A DNA stretch of 33,087 bases from Candidatus Kapaibacterium sp. (lineage in GTDB: Bacteria; Bacteroidota; Ignavibacteria; Palsa-1295): positions 1-33,087 of the forward strand of contig JADGPZ010000017.1 in assembly GCA_017882165.1 (NCBI GenBank), in the 5' to 3' direction. Within the stretch, counting starts at the first letter, position 1. Every line of letters starts with the position of its first letter. The translations under genes were made by a program, and so were the position numbers. The notes under the pieces are model-generated. The model ran no database searches and had not been told where the DNA came from. It worked only from the letters and a program-made list of their open reading frames with translations. Of this stretch, positions 1-6,198 are shown piece after piece.

Positions 1-363
1 CTCACGCTCTGCCGCGCCGACATTACGTCCAAGAATCCAAAGCTTGTCAGCCGCTATCAGCGCAACTACGACGTCGTCTCGGAGAAGATGATCGAGGTCG
101 AGGAGAAGGACCAGATGCGGGCCTTCCAATCGCCGGTCCGAGGCGAGGAGATCATGGCCATCTGCGGCATCCCGCCATCACGAACGGTCGGTATCTTGAA
201 GACTGCGATTGAGGAGGCGATCATCGAAGGCGAAATCCCGAACGAGTATGAGGCCGCGAAGGAGTATCTACTTCGGATCAAGGATAAGATACTTGAGGAG
301 AACCCGCTCTCGGAGCGGGAGCGCAGCCGAAGCGAGCATCCGCGTTCTTCGGACAACTCGTAG
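1..363 (+). CDS. cca: CCA tRNA nucleotidyltransferase / poly(A) polymerase family, C-terminal end (5' cut by window)
   Basis: Reading frame 1 is open from the first base to the TAG at 361-363 and gives about 120 residues of a C-terminus. The text begins [13 protein letters not shown], then [25 protein letters not shown] and [14 protein letters not shown]. This order is typical of the tail of class II CCA-adding enzymes (HD-domain type) of the Bacteroidota/Ignavibacteria group, which add or repair the 3' CCA of tRNAs in the cytoplasm. The catalytic nucleotidyltransferase head and the HD motif lie upstream of the window and cannot be checked. An internal ATG at 88 is not the start, because homology-like sequence continues upstream of it. 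The last ~15 residues are Arg/Ser-rich and look like an unconserved tail. The tRNA gene in this window lacks an encoded CCA, so such an enzyme is needed. Family recognition is from memory of the sequence pattern. Confidence 0.8.
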   Translation, partial: LTLCRADITSKNPKLVSRYQRNYDVVSEKMIEVEEKDQMRAFQSPVRGEEIMAICGIPPSRTVGILKTAIEEAIIEGEIPNEYEAAKEYLLRIKDKILEENPLSERERSRSEHPRSSDNS

Positions 364-466
364 CTCTGACTCCTCCACGGGGTCCGACTAAACAAAACGT
401 TAACAATCTGACGTAATTCAATAACGAGACGGTTATCATCCCATAAAACCATTTACCGATTTTTGC

Positions 467-1900
467 ATGGCAATGTCACAACACCGTGGCCCGTGGATAA
501 AGCGGGCGGCCTATTCACTTATTCCACTGACTATCGTCATGCAACTCTCCAGCTTCGCATCGAGTGCGGGTCTTGCCGCGCTGATCCCTTTTGCCCTCTC
601 CATGCCGCTTACTGGCTGCAAGGACTCCACTTCCGCGACCACCGGCGACATCTCCAAAGTCGGTCACGTCATCGTGATTTACATGGAGAATCACAGCTTC
701 GACAATCTCTACGGGGAATTCCCCGGCGCGAACGGCATCGCGAACGCGACGGCATCGCAGTTCACTCAGATTGATACGGCAACCGGTAAGCCCTTCCCGA
801 CGCTTCCTTGGAACGACGCCTCGTTTTCGCCGCAGCCACAGCTTGCAAATTCGTTCTTCAATATTGACGCCCTTAAAGCGAACAGTCAGAAGACGGAAGA
901 CCTTGTCCACCGCTACTATCACGAGCAGGTCCAGATCGACGGTGGAAAGATGGATAAGTTCGCCGTCTATTCGACCGCGAAAGGACTTTCGATGGGCTAC
1001 TACCACACGGCACAGCTCCCGATGTATCCGGTCGTGCAGCAATACACGCTCTGCGACAATTTTTTTCACAGCGCCTTTGGCGGGTCGTTTCTGAATCACA
1101 TCTACATGATCGCTGCTGCGCCACCGACATTTCAGGGAGCGCCCTCCGGACTTGTTGCGAAGGGCATTCAATCGAATGGAAGTATTATCGATGGTGCCGT
1201 CAGCCCGGATGGCTATGGCATCAATACGCTGCAAACGGTCAACAAGCCGCACTATGCCACGCCAGCGGCCAACCTGTGTCCTGAGCAGACAATCCCCACA
1301 ATTGGCGACCGCATGGACGCAAAAGGTGTTTCCTGGGCATGGTATGCTGGCGGATGGAATGCCATGTTGGCAGGCATCGGCGATTCGAGTCTGTTCCAAT
1401 TTCATCATCAGCCGTTCAACTACTTCGCGAAGTACGGATCGGACACTTCATCACTGAAGAAATCACGTCTGAAAGACGAGACCGATTTCACCGCCGCGTT
1501 AGCGAGTGGTAATCTCCCGGCCGTCTCCTTCGTCAAGCCGTTTGGCATCAATAACGAGCATCCCGGATACGCGGATGTTCAGACTGGCGAGATGCACTTG
1601 GTCAGTCTCATCAATCAGATCAAAGCGAGTCCAGTTTGGAATGACTGCGTCGTTATCATCACCTACGATGAGCATGGCGGTTTCTGGGACCATGTGCCGC
1701 CGCCGGTGATTGATGTATGGGGCCCGGGCTTGCGCGTCCCTGGGATCATCATCTCGCCGTTTGCCAAAAAGGGGTATATCGATCATACGCAATACGAGAC
1801 GGTGAGCATCCTCTCCTTTATCGAGAAGCGATGGAGTCTCGCCCCGCTCGGCACTCGTGACGCCAAAGCCGACCCATTCTCGAACGCGCTGCAATTCTAA
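467..1900 (+). CDS. Phosphoesterase family protein (acid phosphatase / phospholipase C-like), probable lipoprotein
   Basis: The 477-residue product carries the PF04185 phosphoesterase signature: ENHSFDN at residues 74-80 and YDEHGGFWDHV at about 400-410. These are the metal- and phosphate-binding segments of the alkaline-phosphatase superfamily members that include AcpA acid phosphatases and bacterial phospholipases C. It probably hydrolyses phosphomonoesters or phospholipid head groups outside the cytoplasm. The N-terminus has a hydrophobic stretch ending in PLTGC (Cys51), a plausible lipobox. If translation starts at the ATG at 539 (Met25) instead, the signal peptide has a normal length of about 26 residues, so 539 may be the true start. 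No clear Shine-Dalgarno sequence marks either start. It stands alone, with a 103-bp gap upstream and a hairpin terminator downstream at 1927-1957. Substrate cannot be assigned from sequence. Confidence 0.85.
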   Translation: MAMSQHRGPWIKRAAYSLIPLTIVMQLSSFASSAGLAALIPFALSMPLTGCKDSTSATTGDISKVGHVIVIYMENHSFDNLYGEFPGANGIANATASQFTQIDTATGKPFPTLPWNDASFSPQPQLANSFFNIDALKANSQKTEDLVHRYYHEQVQIDGGKMDKFAVYSTAKGLSMGYYHTAQLPMYPVVQQYTLCDNFFHSAFGGSFLNHIYMIAAAPPTFQGAPSGLVAKGIQSNGSIIDGAVSPDGYGINTLQTVNKPHYATPAANLCPEQTIPTIGDRMDAKGVSWAWYAGGWNAMLAGIGDSSLFQFHHQPFNYFAKYGSDTSSLKKSRLKDETDFTAALASGNLPAVSFVKPFGINNEHPGYADVQTGEMHLVSLINQIKASPVWNDCVVIITYDEHGGFWDHVPPPVIDVWGPGLRVPGIIISPFAKKGYIDHTQYETVSILSFIEKRWSLAPLGTRDAKADPFSNALQF

Positions 1901-1926
1901 GTTTCTTCGCGCGCACCTTCACCCTT

Positions 1927-1957
1927 GCCCTCTCCTCGGACGGAGGAGAGGGCTTTT
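1927..1957 (+). terminator. Intrinsic terminator after the phosphoesterase gene
   Basis: An 11-bp perfect stem (GCCCTCTCCTC at 1927-1937 with GAGGAGAGGGC at 1943-1953), a 5-base loop and a short T run at 1954-1957 follow the stop codon by 26 bases. The T run is only four long. The last T is also the first base of the -7 box assigned to the marR promoter, so the two signals abut. Confidence 0.75.
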
Positions 1958-2001
1958 AACTTTGTGGTAATCCTTGTTGAAACAATAGCGTTTGTTGCAA
2001 C
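1957..2001 (+). promoter_or_regulatory. marR promoter (-7 box) with candidate MarR operators
   Basis: TAACTTTG at 1957-1964 matches the Bacteroidota -7 consensus TAnnTTTG exactly and predicts transcription from about 1970. No TTTG lies at the usual -33 distance. Directly downstream are TTGTTGAAACAA (1974-1985, an imperfect palindrome) and TTGTTGCAAC (1992-2001), sharing TTGTTGmAAC in direct orientation 18 bp apart. The second ends one base before the ATG at 2003. Binding here would block initiation, as expected for autorepression by a MarR protein. Promoter and operator roles are inferred from position and symmetry only. Confidence 0.5.
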
Positions 2002-2002
2002 T

Positions 2003-2485
2003 ATGGGTGAAATTCTCAAAAGTCGTCTTAGGATGTCCAAGTTCGAGTCGCCAGCGCAGGAGGCGTTGTTGGCGCTGATGGTCACGGCCAGCGAGCTACG
2101 TACGAACATGGACCGTGTCCTGTCAGAAGCCGGGCTTACGGGCGAGCAATACAACATTCTCCGCATTCTTCGCGGCGCCGGTGCTGAGGGTCATCCATCG
2201 GGCGAAATCAGTTGCCGGATGATTGATCGTTCGCCAGACGTGACACGCCGCATTGACGCGCTCGAAGCGCAGGGCTTGGTCGAGCGGGAGCGCTCGACCA
2301 AGGACCGCCGGGTTGTCCGGGTCCGCATCACCGAAAAGGGCCTGACCTCGATTGAAGCGGTCATGCCGAGCCTGCACGAGTTCGAGAGCCAGGTCACATC
2401 GAAGCTCAACGATGGCGACCTCGCCACCCTGGCAGGATTGTGCGAGAAGATTATCGCTGTGGACGGACAGCAGTCACAGTTATAG
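2003..2485 (+). CDS. MarR family transcriptional regulator
   Basis: The product is a 160-residue winged-helix regulator. The C-terminal half of the DNA-binding domain is plain: SPDVTRRIDALEAQGLVERE (recognition helix) followed by STKDRRVVRVRITEKG (wing), the hallmark of MarR proteins, where an R/D pair in the DRR motif contacts the minor groove. These proteins are dimers that repress one or a few genes and release DNA on binding a small aromatic ligand or on oxidation. The frame is open further upstream to 1925, but that stretch runs through the terminator hairpin and promoter, so ATG 2003 is preferred; ATG 2033, preceded by a weak AGG, is also possible (150 residues). Directly repeated TTGTTG sites next to the start suggest autoregulation. 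No adjacent enzyme gene on either strand points to the ligand. Confidence 0.88.
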   Translation: MGEILKSRLRMSKFESPAQEALLALMVTASELRTNMDRVLSEAGLTGEQYNILRILRGAGAEGHPSGEISCRMIDRSPDVTRRIDALEAQGLVERERSTKDRRVVRVRITEKGLTSIEAVMPSLHEFESQVTSKLNDGDLATLAGLCEKIIAVDGQQSQL

Positions 2486-2513
2486 TTCACCGGATGCGGT
2501 TACGGGAATGGTT

Positions 2514-2547
2514 TTTGTGCCACGGGCCGGAAAATGTTGTACTTTTG
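2514..2547 (+). promoter_or_regulatory. Bacteroidota-type promoter for the downstream lipoprotein gene
   Basis: TTTG at 2514-2517 and TACTTTTG at 2540-2547 are separated by 22 bases and match the -33 TTTG / -7 TAnnTTTG pattern of the Bacteroidota primary sigma factor. The predicted start of transcription is about 2553, leaving a short leader before the ATG at 2568. This is a pattern match, not proof. Confidence 0.5.
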
Positions 2548-2567
2548 TGAAGTAACATTTCTGCTGT

Positions 2568-3230
2568 ATGGTTAGAACCCGTCTCGCAATATTCCTGCTT
2601 GCTGTAGCCTTCGTTGGTTGCAGCCATTCTCCGACGTGTCCCAATCCGACTGCACCGATTGGGCCACTGACGATTAGCGGTCACTTGAAATTCAATTATC
2701 CGATTACGCTTCCGCCGGATGCGCAACTTATCTGCTACGCTCCGGATGCAAGCGGCGGTTCAAACTATGTCGTCGGCAATGCGATTTGGAATGACACGAT
2801 GTGGATCTTCGGTACTGGCACGATTGACCAATCCAACAATTCATTTACCATTACTCTCACGAAAGCGCCAAACACGATTTCTACGATTACTCAGACGATC
2901 TCGAATCAATGCCGTGCGTTGACAATGCGAGGTTTTGGATATGTGTTGCTCTCTCCGATTGCTCATTACAATACACCGGATTCGAGTCCGGTTATCGTCT
3001 ACGGGGCTGTGAACCACGCTGCTGTGTTTTACTCTGCTCGCTCGTATACGCCAACCAATTGGCTTGGCGCATTCTCCCAAGGATTAGCAATCGGGGAGGA
3101 ATTCGACACCATCAATGGCTCCGATAGTCTTCGCCCTATTTCGAACTCAGGCCTCGAACTCTTGATCGATACCGCTCGCTCGTCCTTCCAACTACCGCGA
3201 AATTGGCAGAGCCAAGACATTCTCAATTGA
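2568..3230 (+). CDS. Hypothetical lipoprotein
   Basis: The 220-residue product starts with MVRTRLAIFLLAVAFVGC, a short basic region, a hydrophobic core and a lipobox with Cys18, so it is most likely exported, lipidated and anchored in an envelope membrane. The mature part is Ser/Thr/Asn-rich and looks beta-structured (segments such as GPLTISGHLKFNY and MWIFGTGTIDQSNNSFTITL). No motif that I recognise is present, and no enzymatic function is suggested. Two Cys residues in the mature part (CYAPDA and QCRALT) could pair. It has its own candidate promoter and is convergent with typA, whose stop codon lies only 13 bases beyond its own. It is similar in style, but not clearly in sequence, to the small lipoprotein at 21782-22420. 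Confidence 0.7.
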   Translation: MVRTRLAIFLLAVAFVGCSHSPTCPNPTAPIGPLTISGHLKFNYPITLPPDAQLICYAPDASGGSNYVVGNAIWNDTMWIFGTGTIDQSNNSFTITLTKAPNTISTITQTISNQCRALTMRGFGYVLLSPIAHYNTPDSSPVIVYGAVNHAAVFYSARSYTPTNWLGAFSQGLAIGEEFDTINGSDSLRPISNSGLELLIDTARSSFQLPRNWQSQDILN

Positions 3231-3243
3231 ATGAGAACTGAAT

Positions 3244-5091
3244 CTACGCCGCTACCAACTGCTCCGAGCGCTTCTTCGTACGGTGACGCTCAGTCGCATC
3301 CAGGATCTTCTTCCGGAAGCGAGCTGACTCGGGCGTGATCTCCAGATACTCGTCGTCCGAGAGCCACTCGATCTGCTGTTCGAGTGACATCATGCGTGGC
3401 GTGTCGAGCTGAACCGCGCCATCGGAGCCGGAGGCGCGCATGTTCGTCAAGTGCTTCTTCTTCGTCACGTTGACGACCATGTCGTCTTCGCGGGAGTTCT
3501 CGCCAACGATCATGCCCTTGTAGCACTTTGTTCCCGGCGGAATAAAGAAGACGGAACGCTCCTGCAAGCCTTCCATCGCATACGGGGTGGCGTCGCCATC
3601 ATCGAGCGAAATCAGCGCGCCGCGAGTGCGGCCAGTGATCGGACCTTTGTACGACTCGTAATCGTAGAATACTTGATTGAGCAGCCCTGTTCCGCGCGTC
3701 ATTGTCAGGAATTCTCCGCGGAATCCAATCATGCCTCGGCTGGGCACGTGGTACTCGATGTTCGCATGACCGTTGAGCGTGTTCATGTTAATCATCTGGC
3801 CCTTGCGAATGCCAAGCGCCTCGATGACTCCGCCCACATACTCTTCCGGTACGTCGATCACCACATCCTCGATTGGCTCCATCGTGTCGCCATCGACGAT
3901 TTGCAGGATAACCTCCGGCTTCGAAACGGCAAACTCATAGCCTTCGCGGCGCATCGTCTCGATCATGATGGCCAGTTGCAACTCGCCGCGAGCGGCTACT
4001 TTGAACGTGTCCGGACCAAGCTCTTCAACACGAATGGAAATGTTCTTTCGCAGCTCGCGCATCAGGCGCTCGCGAATGTGGCGGCTCGTCACGAACTTGC
4101 CTTCGCGACCTGCGAGAGGCGAATCGTTGACGACGAAGTTCATTGAGATCGTCGGCTCATCAACGTTGATGATCGGCAGCGCCTCGGCGTGCTCGGGATC
4201 GGTGACAGTCTCGCCGATCTTCACGTCTTCGAGTCCGGCGATCTGTACGATCTCGCCAGCCGCAGCCGTGTCATTCTCGACTCGCTTCAGTCCCTCGAAC
4301 GTGTAGAGCTTGGAAATCTTCGCCTTCTCGATCGTGCCATCATGCCGGATGCGTGTGATCCAATCGCCCTCACGCACCGTGCCCCGGAAGATACGACCTA
4401 CGGCAAGCCGGCCAAGATAGTCCGACCAATCGACATTCGCGACCAGCATCTGGAACGGCCCGTTGATCTCGCCGGGAGGCGCGGGCACGCAGTCGATGAT
4501 CATGCGGAAGAGTGGCGCCAGATCGGTCATCTCCTCTTTGAGCGTCAGACCAGCAAGACCATTCTTGCCCACGGCATAGATGATCGGGAATTCCAACTGC
4601 TCGTAGCTCGCGCCGAGCGACATAAATAACTCGAACACTTCGTCCAACACTTCCTCGGGCCGCGCATCCTTGCGGTCGATCTTGTTGATGACCACGATGG
4701 GCTTCAGGTGCAGTTCGAGGCTCTTCTTGAGCACAAACTTCGTCTGCGGAAGGCAGCCTTCAGCGGCATCGACAAGCAGCAGCACGCCATCGACCATCTT
4801 CAGGATACGCTCGACCTCGCCGCCAAAATCCGCGTGACCAGGTGTGTCCACGATATTGATCTTCTTGCCACCCCAGTGGACCGAGGTGTTTTTGGCCATG
4901 ATCGTGATTCCCTTCTCGCGTTCGAGATCGTTCGAATCCATGACCCGGTCGGTCAGATGCTCGTTCGAGCGGAACGTGCCCGATTGACGCAGCATCATAT
5001 CGACGAGCGTCGTTTTGCCATGATCGACGTGTGCGATAATGGCGATGTTCCTTATATCATCTCTCGATGTAGCGTGTAGCTTCTCTGACAT
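3244..5091 (-). CDS. typA: Ribosome-associated translational GTPase TypA/BipA
   Basis: The 615-residue product has the full layout of TypA/BipA, a ribosome-binding GTPase of the EF-G family needed for growth at low temperature or under stress and for late large-subunit assembly. G1 is AHVDHGKTT (residues 20-28), G3 is DTPGHADFGGE (82-92) and G4 is NKID (136-139). The C-terminal half contains VPSRGMIGFRGEFLTMTRG and NVTKKKHLTNMRASGSD, characteristic of the BipA-specific C-terminal domain that separates this family from EF-G and LepA. The length is normal (about 605-615). The start MSEKLHATSRDDIRNIAIIAHV places the G domain correctly. It is a single gene, with no same-strand gene close by on either side. 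Nothing looks truncated or frameshifted. Confidence 0.97.
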   Translation of the reverse strand: MSEKLHATSRDDIRNIAIIAHVDHGKTTLVDMMLRQSGTFRSNEHLTDRVMDSNDLEREKGITIMAKNTSVHWGGKKINIVDTPGHADFGGEVERILKMVDGVLLLVDAAEGCLPQTKFVLKKSLELHLKPIVVINKIDRKDARPEEVLDEVFELFMSLGASYEQLEFPIIYAVGKNGLAGLTLKEEMTDLAPLFRMIIDCVPAPPGEINGPFQMLVANVDWSDYLGRLAVGRIFRGTVREGDWITRIRHDGTIEKAKISKLYTFEGLKRVENDTAAAGEIVQIAGLEDVKIGETVTDPEHAEALPIINVDEPTISMNFVVNDSPLAGREGKFVTSRHIRERLMRELRKNISIRVEELGPDTFKVAARGELQLAIMIETMRREGYEFAVSKPEVILQIVDGDTMEPIEDVVIDVPEEYVGGVIEALGIRKGQMINMNTLNGHANIEYHVPSRGMIGFRGEFLTMTRGTGLLNQVFYDYESYKGPITGRTRGALISLDDGDATPYAMEGLQERSVFFIPPGTKCYKGMIVGENSREDDMVVNVTKKKHLTNMRASGSDGAVQLDTPRMMSLEQQIEWLSDDEYLEITPESARFRKKILDATERHRTKKRSEQLVAA

Positions 5092-5320
5092 ACCCTAAAC
5101 TATTACTAAATAATAACTTACGCCCCTGACCCAAGAGACGTGATTTTGCCTGTCGTGATGTGTGTGCGCCTAACGGTTCGGGAGGGTGTATTGTTTCATT
5201 TCGCCTGCACACTGCCAATCCAGCTTGTTTTCGCCAATTGCCGAATAATTTTGATATTGAATTTATGTTCGGAGTTCATGAATAAACTTCCCTGAGACAC
5301 AGTTCCCACTTGGGAAGAAT

Positions 5321-5529
5321 AGGTGCCCATAAACCCACATACTATTAACGCCGGACGAGGTTCTTTGTTACATGAAATCACCTCCTCTCGAATGTGTGCG
5401 CGGAAGCACGCTACGGCGGCCTTCCGCGACCCTGCCTACCGGTTGACCGGGAAGCAGCGCTTCCCGGCCCACAACAAGAGTCCGGCACTCCGTTTTGCCC
5501 TCTGCCGCCGGGCACTCTCACACCCGGCG
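5321..5529. repeat. Cluster of palindromes, copy A of a dispersed intergenic repeat
   Basis: The 536-base gap between typA and the next gene (5092-5627) holds no convincing gene. It contains AGGTGCCCAT at 5321-5330 and three hairpins: an 8-bp stem CGCGGAAG/CTTCCGCG (5399-5406, 5421-5428), a 9-bp stem CCGGGAAGC/GCTTCCCGG with 3-base loop (5447-5455, 5459-5467) and a 7-bp stem CGCCGGG/CCCGGCG (5506-5512, 5523-5529). The same features, including GACCCTnCCT after a GGAAGC hairpin, recur at 21403-21611. A 102-codon open frame across this repeat is regarded as spurious. The elements resemble REP-type palindromes; no transposase is nearby. Confidence 0.6.
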
Positions 5530-5627
5530 CGCACTTTGAATAGCGCCATGCTTCCGAAGCAACTCATCGGACTCGCGCTCAAGGCCGTGCCGATCCGCGA
5601 TACTCAGACATCCACGCCACGATCGAA

Positions 5628-5963
5628 ATGAGCGACCCCATCTTCGATTGTCCGTTTCTCGGTGATGTTGTGCATCTCAGTTCCGAGCGTATCAATCATA
5701 TTCGTGACGGACACCCGGAGTTTGGAGCGATGGAGCAAGGGCTGATGATAGAGACCATCCGAAAGGCGCTCGAAGATCCCACGATTGTCATTCAATCTCG
5801 CAAAGACCCTGACGGGGTCGTCTTCGCAAAATGGGAACCGCTTATTTACGATGGGAAGTATGTGGTCGTTGCCGTCATTACTTCGCCCGAACGAAACTGG
5901 GTTATCACCGCTTTTATTGCTAGGGCAATACCCAAAGGAACAACATTGTGGACTCGCGACTAA
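5628..5963 (+). CDS. Small BECR-fold (PBECR-like) nuclease-like protein, possible toxin
   Basis: The 111-residue product contains an HI..GHPE segment (ERINHIRDGHPE, residues 20-31), a central DPTIVIQSRKDP, and YVVVAVITSPE followed by WVITAFIAR. This pattern is that of the BECR-fold domains (barnase-EndoU-colicin E5-RelE-like, e.g. the phage-derived PBECR families), many of which are RNases or toxin-like domains with conserved His residues and a late [T]A[YF] strand. The assignment is from pattern memory and not from a search. It overlaps the next gene, which encodes a DUF2283 protein, by 16 bases (5948-5963), so the two are almost certainly co-translated, as usual in toxin-antitoxin modules. 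The ATG at 5628 fits; no Shine-Dalgarno sequence is obvious. Activity, target and toxicity are unknown. Confidence 0.65.
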   Translation: MSDPIFDCPFLGDVVHLSSERINHIRDGHPEFGAMEQGLMIETIRKALEDPTIVIQSRKDPDGVVFAKWEPLIYDGKYVVVAVITSPERNWVITAFIARAIPKGTTLWTRD

Positions 5964-6181
5964 CATTTCACTACGACCGCATCGGCGACATTCTCTACAT
6001 CAACAAATGCGATCCTTACCTCGGTCAGGAATCGGAGATGTTGGAAGATGAAATCGTCGTTCGCCTGAACCCGACGACGAACGCCGTGGAAAATCTCGAA
6101 ATCCTCTTTTTCAGCAAGCGGATGGAGCAGACCAGCGATTGGAGCATCCCGGTTTTTGCCGACCTGCGCCTCGCCGCATAA
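5948..6181 (+). CDS. DUF2283 family protein, possible antitoxin partner
   Basis: The 77-residue product starts at GTG 5948 inside the end of the upstream gene. Its N-terminus, LTFHYDRIGDILYINK, followed by EIVVRLNPTTNAVENLEILFFSKR, matches the DUF2283 pattern (a short beta-rich protein with a YD..DILYI motif and an acidic, hydrophobic second half). DUF2283 genes are commonly next to small toxin-like genes such as DUF4258 or BECR-fold proteins, and are thought to be antitoxins; that is inference here. The 16-base overlap with the preceding gene supports coupled translation. The order, toxin first and antitoxin second, is the reverse of the most common type II layout but is known. The stop is 17 bases before the signal peptide of the next protein, so read-through transcription into that gene is likely. 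Confidence 0.75.
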   Translation: MDSRLTFHYDRIGDILYINKCDPYLGQESEMLEDEIVVRLNPTTNAVENLEILFFSKRMEQTSDWSIPVFADLRLAA

Positions 6182-6198
6182 ACCAATCGCATGGCATC

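Noticed and set aside
515-1408. 297-codon minus-strand frame within the phosphoesterase gene
   Set aside because: Antisense shadow of a strong coding gene; composition is Arg-rich with no motif.
1925-2002. Longer start for the MarR gene at TTG 1925
   Set aside because: The added stretch covers the terminator hairpin, the -7 box and operator repeats; ATG 2003 agrees with the usual MarR length.
5323-5631. 102-codon open frame on the plus strand before the BECR-like gene
   Set aside because: It runs straight through the hairpin cluster, has no coding bias or motif, and ends in the start of the next gene. Judged non-coding.
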